From Georgenia sp. TF02-10 (GTDB lineage Bacteria > Actinomycetota > Actinomycetes > Actinomycetales > Actinomycetaceae), in the NCBI RefSeq assembly GCF_022759505.1, contig NZ_CP094289.1, positions 3,162,001 to 3,226,000 of the forward strand: a stretch of DNA of 64,000 bases, written 5' to 3'. Positions 15,640 through 23,642 of this stretch are shown here, one piece after another. Each line of letters starts with the position of its first letter. Within the stretch, counting starts at the first letter, position 1. Made by a program: the position numbers and the translations under genes. A model generated the notes under the pieces. That model was not told where the DNA came from. It did no database searches and saw only the letters and a list, made by a program, of their open reading frames with translations.

Positions 15640-16434
15640 CTACAGCGTCCAGGTGGCCCCGGCGGCGGCGACGTCCACCGGGCCCGGGTAGGCCTGCTGC
15701 GCCTCCGCACGCACCGTCTGCGGGTCGGTCCACGGCTGCAGGTGGGTCAGCACCAGCCGGCGGACCCCGGCGGCGGCGGCGAGCTCGCCGGCCCGGCGGC
15801 CGGTGAGGTGGATGCCGCGGGCGGTGTCCCGGCCCTCCTGGAAGGCGGCCTCGCTGAGCAGCAGGTCGACCCCGCGGGCCAGGTCCGTCACCCCCGCGCA
15901 GGCGTCGGTGTCGCCGGTGTAGGCCAGCGTCACGGTGCCCGGCCCCCGGTCGCTGGGCCCGGTGACCCGGATGCCGTACGCCGGCACCGGGTGGTGCACC
16001 GGGAAGGACTCCAGCCGCAGCGGGCCCACGTCGACCGCGGTGCCCGGGCGGTGCTCGGCGAAGGTCAGCTCCCCGGTGTAGCTCTCCGCCGGGCCGTCCC
16101 CGCCCACCCCGCGGACCCGCTCCAGGGCGCCGGCCGGGGCCAGCACCGGCAGCGGGGCGAGCGGCCCGGCGGGGTGCCAGCGGCGGTAGACCTGCATGCC
16201 GATGACGTCGACCATGTGGTCGGCGTGCAGGTGGGACAGGACGAGGAGGTCCAGCGCGGCGGGGTCGAGGTGGTTCATCAGCGCCCCCATCGCCCCCGGG
16301 CCCAGGTCCAGGACCACCGACCAGGTGCGCCGCCGGCCGTCCTCGCCCACGCCGTCGGCCTGGACGAGGTAGCACGAGGCCGCCGACGCCGGCCCGGACA
16401 TCGAGCCCGAGCAGCCGACGACGGTCAGCCTCAC
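15640..16434 (-). CDS. Metallo-beta-lactamase fold hydrolase (RNase Z-like)
   Basis: 264 aa; GTG start at 16434 overlaps the murI stop (GTGA). Begins [12 protein letters not shown], has the metal-binding [11 protein letters not shown] near residue 90, [23 protein letters not shown] and LTHLQPWTD. These are hallmarks of the RNase Z/ElaC-like branch of the fold. Its constant pairing with murI and rph in actinobacteria is known, but the substrate is not settled; it could be cyclic nucleotide or RNA. Confidence 0.85.
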   Translation of the reverse strand: MRLTVVGCSGSMSGPASAASCYLVQADGVGEDGRRRTWSVVLDLGPGAMGALMNHLDPAALDLLVLSHLHADHMVDVIGMQVYRRWHPAGPLAPLPVLAPAGALERVRGVGGDGPAESYTGELTFAEHRPGTAVDVGPLRLESFPVHHPVPAYGIRVTGPSDRGPGTVTLAYTGDTDACAGVTDLARGVDLLLSEAAFQEGRDTARGIHLTGRRAGELAAAAGVRRLVLTHLQPWTDPQTVRAEAQQAYPGPVDVAAAGATWTL

Positions 16435-17273
16435 CGGGCGTCCGCCAGGACCTCGGGGGCGTCCGCCAGGACCTCGGGGCCGCGCACGGCGCTGACCTCG
16501 GGGCCGAGGAAGCGGCGCGCCAGGCGGGTGAACTGCGCGGCGTCGCCGGTGGCCAGGAAGCGGTGGGTGGGCGGGCCGGCGTCGGCCGGGCGGGAGAGCC
16601 CGTTCGCCACCAGGGCGCGGTAGACGTCCTTGGCGGTCTCCTCGGCGGAGGAGACCAGGGTGACGCCGTCGCCCATGACGTAGGCGATCGCGCCGGTGAG
16701 GAGGGGGTAGTGGGTGCAGCCCAGGACCAGGGTGTCCACCCCGGCGGCGCGGACCGGGGCGAGGTACTCCTCGGCGGCGGCCAGCACCTCCGGCCCGGAG
16801 GTGATCCCGCGCTCGACGAGGTCGACGAACGCCGGCGCGGCGGCCATGGTCAGCTGCAGGTCCGGGGCCGCGGCGAAGGCGTCCCGGTAGGCCCCGGAGT
16901 CGATCGTCGCCCGGGTGCCGATGACCCCGACCCGGCCGGTGCGGGTCGCGGCGACGGCGCGGCGCACCGCCGGCTGGATGACCTCCACCACCGGCACCCC
17001 GGCGTCGACGGTGTACCGCTCGCGGGCGTCGCGCAGCACGGCGGAGGAGGCGGAGTTGCACGCGATGACGAGCATCTTCACGCCGGAGACGACGAGCCGG
17101 TCCATGACCTCCAGGGCGAGGGCCCGGACCTGGGCGATCGGCTTGGGGCCGTAGGGGGCGTTGGCCGTGTCGCCGATGTACAGGACGGACTCCCCCGGCA
17201 GCTGGTCCAGCACGGCGCGGGCCACCGTCAGCCCGCCCACCCCGGAGTCGAAGATACCGATGGGTGCGTCCAC
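16431..17273 (-). CDS. murI: Glutamate racemase
   Basis: 280 aa from GTG 17273 ([20 protein letters not shown]). Both catalytic Cys motifs are present: [10 protein letters not shown] and LGCTHYPLL, with [12 protein letters not shown] and [11 protein letters not shown]. Makes D-glutamate for peptidoglycan. The last residues contain a short in-frame duplication ([13 protein letters not shown]). Coupled to the downstream metallo-beta-lactamase gene and close behind DUF2017. Confidence 0.95.
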   Translation of the reverse strand: MDAPIGIFDSGVGGLTVARAVLDQLPGESVLYIGDTANAPYGPKPIAQVRALALEVMDRLVVSGVKMLVIACNSASSAVLRDARERYTVDAGVPVVEVIQPAVRRAVAATRTGRVGVIGTRATIDSGAYRDAFAAAPDLQLTMAAAPAFVDLVERGITSGPEVLAAAEEYLAPVRAAGVDTLVLGCTHYPLLTGAIAYVMGDGVTLVSSAEETAKDVYRALVANGLSRPADAGPPTHRFLATGDAAQFTRLARRFLGPEVSAVRGPEVLADAPEVLADAR

Positions 17274-17284
17274 GGCTCGCGAGC

Positions 17285-17953
17285 CTACCGACGGCGGTTG
17301 CGGCGGTGCAGGGCCTCCAGCAGTGACTCCTGCCACCACGTCAGCGCGGTGTACATGGTGGCCAGGGCGTCCGTGACCTCGTCCTCCGGACCGGGGTCGG
17401 GGTCGCGACCGGGGTCGCGGCCCGGCCCGGGGCGGCGGCGGGCCGGGTGGCCGGCCTCGGCGCGGGCCTGCACCGCCTCGGCGTCGGCCTCGTCCTCGAT
17501 GCCCAGCCGGACGGCCAGCACCAGGCGCACGTCGGTCAGCGCGGCGAGCCAGTCCTGCTCCTGGCCGGTGCGGACCAGGACGACGTCGCCCGCGCCCTCG
17601 CGCAGCGCCTCCCGCACGGTGGCCAGCCGGGCGACCTTGCCCGCCCGCAGGCCCTGCTCGGTCAGCGTGCGCAGCTCGGCGGCCAGCTCGGGGTCGTCCT
17701 GGCTCATCGGCGGCAGGAGCCGGGCGACGGCGGGGTCGGCCGGGACGTCCGGGCCGGCCTGGCCCGGGGTGAAGTCCAGGGCGGCGAGGACCGCGGCGTC
17801 GCCGTCGGCCTCCGCCGCGCGGGGGTCGGGGGCCTCCTCGAGGCGGGTGCCGAGCAGCTCGGCGACGTCGGTGACCAGGCGGCGCAGGATGCGCCGCTCG
17901 GCGGGGTCCACCCGGGCGGCGTGGCCGCCGGGGACGGGGACGAAGGCCTGCAC
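17285..17953 (-). CDS. DUF2017 protein
   Basis: 222 aa. GTG 17953 shares a base with the TAG of clpS (TAGTG), and runs of GGAGG lie just upstream. Contains [64 protein letters not shown] and [17 protein letters not shown], typical of DUF2017. Its strict position after clpS suggests a link to N-end-rule proteolysis, though no function is proven. Confidence 0.85.
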   Translation of the reverse strand: MQAFVPVPGGHAARVDPAERRILRRLVTDVAELLGTRLEEAPDPRAAEADGDAAVLAALDFTPGQAGPDVPADPAVARLLPPMSQDDPELAAELRTLTEQGLRAGKVARLATVREALREGAGDVVLVRTGQEQDWLAALTDVRLVLAVRLGIEDEADAEAVQARAEAGHPARRRPGPGRDPGRDPDPGPEDEVTDALATMYTALTWWQESLLEALHRRNRRR

Positions 17954-18321
17954 TACTCCCCCTCCTCCTCGACGGTGGCCCACAGGCCGTAGCCGTGCAT
18001 CGCCGTGACGTCGGTCTCCATCTGCTCGCGGTGCCCGCGGGAGACGACGGCCCGGCCGCGGGTGTGGACCTGGAGCATGAGGCGGCGGGCGGTCGGCTCG
18101 TCGTAGCCGAAGTAGGTCTGGAAGACGTAGGTCACGTAGGACATCAGGTTGACCGGGTCGTCCCAGACGACGGTGCGCCAGGGCCGCTCGGGCGCCTGCT
18201 GCTCGGCCTGCTCGGGCGCCTCCTGGCCGGCCGGGGCGGCGGGGGCGGCCGGGGCTTCCGGCGCGGCCGGGGTGGCCTGGCCGGCCGGGGCGCGGGAGGT
18301 GGGGTGGGCCAGCACGCTCAT
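17953..18321 (-). CDS. clpS: ATP-dependent Clp protease adaptor ClpS
   Basis: 122 aa. Core motifs [36 protein letters not shown] and [17 protein letters not shown] are typical of ClpS, which delivers N-degron substrates to ClpC/ClpA. The first 45 residues are an Ala/Pro/Glu-rich extension. The ATG at 18321 lies six bases after TAGAGT, so transcription is probably leaderless. It heads the clpS-DUF2017-murI operon. Confidence 0.93.
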   Translation of the reverse strand: MSVLAHPTSRAPAGQATPAAPEAPAAPAAPAGQEAPEQAEQQAPERPWRTVVWDDPVNLMSYVTYVFQTYFGYDEPTARRLMLQVHTRGRAVVSRGHREQMETDVTAMHGYGLWATVEEEGE

Positions 18322-18327
18322 CCCCTC

Positions 18328-18347
18328 ACTCTAGGCAGCGCTACCGT
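18328..18347. promoter_or_regulatory. Divergent leaderless promoters of clpS and pncB
   Basis: The 33-base gap holds TAGAGT (minus, 18333-18328) six bases before the clpS ATG, and TACCGT (plus, 18342-18347) seven bases before the pncB ATG. Between them GGCAGCGCTACC (18334-18345) is a near-palindrome that overlaps the pncB -10 element, so one protein could control both directions. Promoters are read from spacing; the operator is inferred. Confidence 0.5.
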
Positions 18348-18354
18348 GCTCACC

Positions 18355-19716
18355 ATGCTGAGCGCCGGGAGCACCGCCCTGCTGACCGACATGTACGAGC
18401 TGACCATGGTCCAGGCGGCCCTGAAGGCGGGCACCGCCGAGCGGCGCAGCGTCTTCGAGGTCTTCACCCGGCGGCTGCCCGGGGGCCGCCGGTTCGGCGT
18501 GGTGGCCGGGACCGGGCGCCTGCTCGAGGCCGTCGCGGCGTTCCGGTTCGGCCCGGCCGAGCTGGACTACCTCGCCCGGGCCGGCGTCGTCGACGAGCCC
18601 ACCCTGGAGTTCCTCCGCGACTACCGCTTCACCGGCGACATCACCGGCTACCCCGAGGGGGAGTGCTTCTTCCCCGGCTCGCCGGTGCTCACCGTCGAGG
18701 GCACCTTCGCCGAGGCGGTCGTGCTGGAGACCGTCATCCTGTCCATCCTCAACCACGACTCCGCGGTGGCGGCGGCGGCGTCGCGGATGACCATCGCCGC
18801 CCACGGGCGGCCCTGCCTGGAGATGGGCGCCCGGCGCACCCACGAGGAGGCCGCCGTCGCCGCGGCGCGCGCCGCCGTCGTCGGCGGGTTCACCGGGACC
18901 TCGGCGCTGGAGGCGGGCCGGCGCTACGGCCTGCGCACCATCGGCACCGCCGCGCACTCCTTCACCCTGCTGCACGACGACGAGGAGGCCGCCTTCGCCG
19001 CCCAGGTCGCCGCGCTCGGGCCCGGGACGACGCTGCTGGTGGACACCTACGACGTCACCGCGGGCGTGCCCCGGGCCGTGGCCGCGGCACGCGCCGCCGG
19101 CGGGGAGCTGGGCGCCGTCCGGCTGGACTCCGGGGACCTGGTGGCCCAGGCGTTCACCGTCCGCGCCCAGCTCGACGACCTCGGGGCGACGTCGACCCGG
19201 ATCACCGTCACCTCCGACCTGGACGAGTACGCCATCGCCGCGCTCGGCGCCGCGCCGGTGGACGCCTACGGGGTGGGCACCAAGCTGGTCACCGGCTCCG
19301 GCCACCCCACCGCCGAGCTGGTGTACAAGCTCGTCGCCCGCGAGGGCCCGGCCGGGCAGATGGTGCCGGTCGCCAAGGCCTCGGCGGCCAAGGCCTCGCT
19401 CGGCGGGCGGAAGGTCGCCGGCCGGGTGCTCGACGGCGCGGGCCGGGCCACGGAGGAGCTGGTCGTGGCCTCGGCCGACCCGGGGCCGGGGCTGGCCGCG
19501 CTGGCGGAGGCGGGCGCGCGGCCGCTGCAGGTGCCGCTGGTGCGCGGCGGGGAGGCGGTCCTCGACGACGGCGGCGCGGCGGCGGTGGCCGCGGCGGCCG
19601 ACCGCCACCGGGCGGCGCGGGCGGAGCTGCCCTACGACGCGTGGCGGCTCAGCGAGGGCGAGCCGGGGATCCCGACGCGACACCTGGACCTGGACGGCGG
19701 CGGCCGGCCGCGCTGA
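18355..19716 (+). CDS. pncB: Nicotinate phosphoribosyltransferase
   Basis: 453 aa from ATG 18355. Motifs: TALLTDMYELTMVQAALKAG, FEVFTRRLPGGRRFGVVAGT, LEMGARRTHEEAA, GTAAHSFTLLH, LLVDTYDV, VRLDSGDL and YGVGTKLVTG. Makes nicotinate mononucleotide in NAD salvage, cytoplasmic. The gene lies divergently next to clpS, a conserved arrangement in Micrococcales. Confidence 0.95.
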   Translation: MLSAGSTALLTDMYELTMVQAALKAGTAERRSVFEVFTRRLPGGRRFGVVAGTGRLLEAVAAFRFGPAELDYLARAGVVDEPTLEFLRDYRFTGDITGYPEGECFFPGSPVLTVEGTFAEAVVLETVILSILNHDSAVAAAASRMTIAAHGRPCLEMGARRTHEEAAVAAARAAVVGGFTGTSALEAGRRYGLRTIGTAAHSFTLLHDDEEAAFAAQVAALGPGTTLLVDTYDVTAGVPRAVAAARAAGGELGAVRLDSGDLVAQAFTVRAQLDDLGATSTRITVTSDLDEYAIAALGAAPVDAYGVGTKLVTGSGHPTAELVYKLVAREGPAGQMVPVAKASAAKASLGGRKVAGRVLDGAGRATEELVVASADPGPGLAALAEAGARPLQVPLVRGGEAVLDDGGAAAVAAAADRHRAARAELPYDAWRLSEGEPGIPTRHLDLDGGGRPR

Positions 19717-19743
19717 GCCGAGCCGGCGGCGGCCCGGGCGGGG

Positions 19744-19915
19744 GACGCCGGACCGGCGAGGACCGGTCCTGCCGAGGGCGCCGGACCGCCGGGTCACCGG
19801 GCGGTCAGTCCTGACGAACACGCCGGACCGCCGGGGGCCAGTCCTGCCGACGGACGCCGGACCGGCAGGGGCCAGTCCTGCCGAGCACGCCGCACCGGCG
19901 GGGGTCAGTCCTGCA
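19744..19915. repeat. Five-copy GC-rich tandem repeat between convergent genes
   Basis: About five imperfect copies of a 33-42 base unit with consensus CGCCGGACCG, then a G-rich stretch, CAGTCCTGCCGA. The last copy runs into the 3' end of the TetR gene, encoding its final residues. No ORF of its own. May act as a barrier or bidirectional terminator between pncB and the TetR gene. Confidence 0.7.
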
Positions 19916-20537
19916 GGATCAGGAGCCGGATCGCGCGCGCCAGCCACTCCTGGTAGGCGGACCGGCTCCAGCCCGCCTCCGACACCAGCTGCGTGTAGCT
20001 CTCCGGGGAGATGAGGAACGAGAGCGCGTCGGCCAGCTCTCCATCGCTGCGGGTGCTCCGGCAGAGGCCCTTCTCGCGGAAGACGGCGACGGAGCTGAGC
20101 ATGTCGGTCCGCCGGTTGCCCTGCAGCTCGTGCAGCCGGCGCGCGACCTCGGCGTCGGCGGCCGCGGCCTCCAGCAGCCGCGGCCAGAGCCGGGCGACGC
20201 GCGCGTTGGCGGCCGTGACGAAGTCCAGCTGGAACGCGAGCAGCTCCTCCCCGCCCAGCGGCGCGCTCTGCGCGCCGAGCTCGCGCCCGTGCAGCGGGCC
20301 CTCGCCCTCGGAGCCGGCGAAGGCGAGGTCGAAGCTGGCCAGCAGCAACGACGCCTTCGGGCCGTTCTGCTTGACGGTCTCGAGCGAGACGCCGGCGTCC
20401 CGCGCGATCCCGGCCAGCGAGGCGCCGGCATAGCCGGACTCGCCGAACGCCCGCGCCGCCGCCTCGAGCACCCGGCGCCGCGTCTGCGCCGCCTGCGCCT
20501 CGCGCAACGGGGAGACGTAACGAGCCATCCGAGCCAT
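19905..20537 (-). CDS. TetR-family transcriptional regulator
   Basis: 210 aa. N-terminal domain: AAQTRRRVLEAAARAFGESG, then YAGASLAGIARDAGVSLETV (helix-turn-helix). The ligand domain is helical (GEELLAFQLDFVTAANARVA, then EVARRLHELQGNRRTDMLSS). Divergent from the glycosyltransferase gene across 69 bases, so it probably represses that gene and itself. Two ATGs (20537, 20528) are possible starts. Confidence 0.85.
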   Translation of the reverse strand: MARMARYVSPLREAQAAQTRRRVLEAAARAFGESGYAGASLAGIARDAGVSLETVKQNGPKASLLLASFDLAFAGSEGEGPLHGRELGAQSAPLGGEELLAFQLDFVTAANARVARLWPRLLEAAAADAEVARRLHELQGNRRTDMLSSVAVFREKGLCRSTRSDGELADALSFLISPESYTQLVSEAGWSRSAYQEWLARAIRLLILQD

Positions 20538-20565
20538 TGACTGCCCTATCGAGGTAGTGAATACT
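20537..20565 (+). promoter_or_regulatory. Promoter of glycosyltransferase gene
   Basis: TTGACT (20537-20542), 17-base spacer, AATACT (20560-20565). The -35 overlaps the first codon of the TetR gene, so TetR-type control is easy to picture. The region is less GC-rich than its surroundings. The glycosyltransferase ATG at 20607 is preceded by AGGAGA. Confidence 0.55.
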
Positions 20566-20606
20566 CCTGCGGTACCTTCAACATCCTACACGGCAGGAGA
20601 CCGCAG

Positions 20607-21905
20607 ATGTCCTCCCTCCTCCTCTGCAGCACGCCCGTCCACGGGCACGTCACGCCGCTCCTCACCGTGTCGAGCGCGCTCGTCGCGGCCGGGCACGACG
20701 TCCGCTTCCTCACCGGCGCCCGCTACCGCCGCGCCGTCGAGCAGACCGGCGCCCGATGGGTCCCGCTGCCGGCCGAGGCGGACTACGACGACCGCGACAT
20801 GGACGCCGCGTTCCCCGGCCGGACCGGGCGCAGCGGCGCCGACGGCGCCCGGTGGGACCTGCAGCACATCTTCCTCGACCCGGCACCGAGCCAGCTGGCC
20901 GCCGTCGACGCGCAGCTGCGCGCCGAGCCCACGGACGCCGTCCTGGTCGAGAGCCTGTTCCTCGGGGCGATGCTGCTGCTGTGCCGCCCGGCGGGCGAGC
21001 GCCCGCCGGTCATCAACCTCGGCATCGTGCCGCTGGGCCTGCGCAGCCGCGACACCGCCCCGTTCGCGCTGGGCATCCCGCCGATGCCGGGCCCGGTCGG
21101 GCGGCTCCGCAACGCCCTGCTCACCTGGACCGCGGACCGCTTCGTCTTCGCCGCGCTGCAGCGGGCCGCCGAGGAGATGGCACGCACCGTGGTGGGCGCG
21201 GAGCTGCGGACCGCGGTGATGAACTACCCGGCGACGGCCGACGCCGTCGTCCAGCTCACCGTGCCCGAGTTCGAGTACCTGCGCAGCGACCTGACGGTGC
21301 CGGTGCACTTCGTCGGGCCGGTGTCGCTGGCCGCCGCCTCGGCGACGCCCGAACCGGAGTGGTGGGACGACCTCGACGGGCGGTGCCCCGTCGTGCACGT
21401 GACGCAGGGCACCGTGGCCAACGGCGACCTCGAGGAGCTCGTCCTGCCCACCATGCGCGCGCTCGAGGGCCGCGACCTGCTCGTCGTCGCCTCCACCGGC
21501 GGGCGGGAGGTGCCGCGGTCCCTCGCCCTGCCCGCCAACGCCCGCATCGCCAGCTACCTCCCCTACGACCGCCTGCTCCCGCGCACCGACGTGCTGGTGA
21601 CGAACGGCGGGTACGGCGGCGTGCACTACGCGCTCGCCCACGGCGTGCCGGTCGTCGCGGCCGGCAGCACCGAGGACAAGGCGGAGGTGTCGGCGCGGGT
21701 GGCCTGGAGCGGAGCGGGCCTGCGCGTGCGCCCGGGCGCGGGCGGGGTGGCCCCCGCCCGCATCCGCCGCGCCGTCGACCGCCTGCTCTCCCAGCCCTCC
21801 TACCGGGAGAACGCCCGCCGCCTCGGCGCGGCGATCTCCGCGGCCCCGGGGCCGGCCGGTATCGAGCCGGTGCTCCGCGACCTCGTCGCGGCCAGAGCGG
21901 CCTGA
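20607..21905 (+). CDS. GT1-family glycosyltransferase (MGT/UGT type)
   Basis: 432 aa. N-terminal GT-B domain starts LLLCSTPVHGHVTPLLTVSS with GHDVRFLTGARYR. C-terminal donor-binding region has VVHVTQGTVANGD, IASYLPYDRLLPRTDVLVTN, GGYGGVHYALAHGVPVVAAG and a STEDKAEVSARV segment, as in macrolide- and salmochelin-type glycosyltransferases. Likely glycosylates a small molecule, for detoxification or natural product tailoring. Downstream is an FAD oxidoreductase; upstream a divergent TetR regulator. Confidence 0.85.
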   Translation: MSSLLLCSTPVHGHVTPLLTVSSALVAAGHDVRFLTGARYRRAVEQTGARWVPLPAEADYDDRDMDAAFPGRTGRSGADGARWDLQHIFLDPAPSQLAAVDAQLRAEPTDAVLVESLFLGAMLLLCRPAGERPPVINLGIVPLGLRSRDTAPFALGIPPMPGPVGRLRNALLTWTADRFVFAALQRAAEEMARTVVGAELRTAVMNYPATADAVVQLTVPEFEYLRSDLTVPVHFVGPVSLAAASATPEPEWWDDLDGRCPVVHVTQGTVANGDLEELVLPTMRALEGRDLLVVASTGGREVPRSLALPANARIASYLPYDRLLPRTDVLVTNGGYGGVHYALAHGVPVVAAGSTEDKAEVSARVAWSGAGLRVRPGAGGVAPARIRRAVDRLLSQPSYRENARRLGAAISAAPGPAGIEPVLRDLVAARAA

Positions 21906-21959
21906 CGCGCCCCCGGCTTCTCGCGGGTCCCCCTCGAGCGGGTCCCGACGACGACCCGC

Positions 21960-22033
21960 GAGACCTCGACACCGTCTCCAGCCCGCACCTCACCGTCTCC
22001 CGCACACCGCGCATCGTCTCCCGCACCCCTCGG
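21960..22033. repeat. CGTCTCC repeat
   Basis: Three copies of CACCGTCTCC/CATCGTCTCC followed by an AGCCCGCAC or CGCAC word, spaced about 24-28 bases apart, in the gap between the glycosyltransferase and FAD oxidoreductase genes. No coding sense apparent. Confidence 0.45.
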
Positions 22034-22049
22034 CCCGAAAGGCACGACC

Positions 22050-23453
22050 ATGGACGCTCCTTCACCCGTCCCGCCCGCCCCCGCCGTCCCGGCTGCCCTG
22101 CCCGGCGAGCACGCCGAGCGCCTGCGCGCCGCGCTGCACGGCGACCTGCTGATTCCTGGCGACGACGGGTGGGACGCCGCCCGCCAGGCCTGGCAGGTGC
22201 GCGTGGACCAGCGGCCCGCCGCGGTCGTCGTCGCGGCCGATGCCGACGACGTGGTCACGACCGTGCGGGCGGCGCGGGAGCTCGGGCTGCGGGTCGCGCC
22301 GCAGTCCACCGGCCACGCCGCCGGCACCATCCCCTCGCTGGCCGGCACGATCCTGCTCCGCACCTGGCGGCTCGACGAGGTGACGATCGACGCCGCCGCC
22401 GGCACCGCGCGCGTCGGCGCGGGCGCCCTCTGGGGCGACGTCGCCGCTCGTGCGGCCGAGCACGGCCTGGCCGCCGTCGCGGGGATGTCGTCCACGGTGG
22501 GCGTGGCGGGGTTGCTCCTCGGCGGCGGCCTGGGGTGGCTCGCCCGCTCCCACGGGCTCGGGGCGAGCAGCCTCGTCTCGATCGACGTCGTCGACGCCCT
22601 CGGGCGCACGCTGACCGTCGACGCGGAGCACCACGGCGACCTGTTCTGGGCGGCCCACGGCGGCAGCGCCCCCGTCGTCGTCACGGCGGTCCAGATCCGG
22701 CTCCACCCCGTCGCGCAGCTGAGCGCCGGGGCCCTGATGTGGCCGGTCGACCGGGCCGCCGACGTCGCCCACGCCTGGCGGGAGTGGAGCGCCGGCCTGC
22801 CCGACACCGTCACCTCGTTGGTCCGCGTGCTGCGCTACCCACCCATCCCCGACATCCCCGAGGCGCTGCGCGGACGCTCCTTCGTGGCCGTCGAGGCGGC
22901 GGTCCAGGCGGATCCGTCGTCCGCCGCGGCCCTGCTGCAGCCGCTGCGCGCCCTCGGTCCCGCGCTCGACTCGGTCCGCCCGATGTCGCCCGCCGAGCTC
23001 GGCACGGTGCACGGCGACCCGCCCCGACCCTCACCGGCCTACGGCGCGGCGGTGGTGCTGGCGGAGATCACGCCTGAGTCGGTGGACGCGCTGCTGGGCG
23101 CGGCGCTGTCCGCGCCGGCGGCGCCGCTGCTCTCGATCGAGCTGCGCCAACTCGGCGGCGCGCTGACACCCGGCCGGGCGGACGGCGGCGCCGTCGCCGC
23201 GGTCGACGGCGCGGGGCTGGTCTACGCGGTCGGCATCGTCCCGGTCCCCGAGGCGCTGGAGCCGGTCCGGGCCGCCGCGGCCGCGGTGACCGGGGCGCTC
23301 CGGCCGTACGCGTCCGGCACGGTCGTCAAGAACTTCGCCGAGACGCCGGCACCCGCGAGCACCCTGTACGGCGACCAGGTCGACCGCCTGCGCCGGGTGG
23401 TGACCGCCTGGGACCCGGACCGGATGATCAGCACCGGGCACCCCATCGACTGA
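22050..23453 (+). CDS. FAD-dependent oxidoreductase (PCMH/BBE type)
   Basis: 467 aa. PCMH FAD-binding domain at about 50-220: QRPAAVVVAADADDVVTTVR, STGHAAGTI (His for flavin attachment in many members), VGVAGLLLGGGLGWLARSHG and VDALGRTLTVDAEHHGDLFW. The Cys that makes a second flavin bond in berberine-bridge enzymes is replaced by Ser/Val here, so a single attachment is likely. The C-terminus (VKNFAETPAPASTLYGDQVD, RLRRVVTAWDPDRM) matches the BBE domain. Probably oxidises a sugar or small molecule; the adjacent glycosyltransferase suggests a shared pathway. Confidence 0.85.
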   Translation: MDAPSPVPPAPAVPAALPGEHAERLRAALHGDLLIPGDDGWDAARQAWQVRVDQRPAAVVVAADADDVVTTVRAARELGLRVAPQSTGHAAGTIPSLAGTILLRTWRLDEVTIDAAAGTARVGAGALWGDVAARAAEHGLAAVAGMSSTVGVAGLLLGGGLGWLARSHGLGASSLVSIDVVDALGRTLTVDAEHHGDLFWAAHGGSAPVVVTAVQIRLHPVAQLSAGALMWPVDRAADVAHAWREWSAGLPDTVTSLVRVLRYPPIPDIPEALRGRSFVAVEAAVQADPSSAAALLQPLRALGPALDSVRPMSPAELGTVHGDPPRPSPAYGAAVVLAEITPESVDALLGAALSAPAAPLLSIELRQLGGALTPGRADGGAVAAVDGAGLVYAVGIVPVPEALEPVRAAAAAVTGALRPYASGTVVKNFAETPAPASTLYGDQVDRLRRVVTAWDPDRMISTGHPID

Positions 23454-23642
23454 CCCGAGCTGGTCGACTGGACCGACCGGAGCCCGTCGACGGCGACCCG
23501 CGCACGCTCACCGACGAGCACCTACGCGTCGAGCAGGGCTCCCAGGGCGCGAACGGGTCGACCCGCGGGGGCAGGCGGACGACGTGAGTCAGGATCGCGT
23601 CCATGAGTGTCGGTGGCGGCGGCCCGGAACCCCTCGCGCCGG

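Noticed and set aside
11301-15806. 1501-codon open frame on the plus strand over rph and ppc
   Set aside because: It is the antisense of well-recognised genes and contains only low-complexity Gly/Val/Glu text, as expected from GC-rich third positions.
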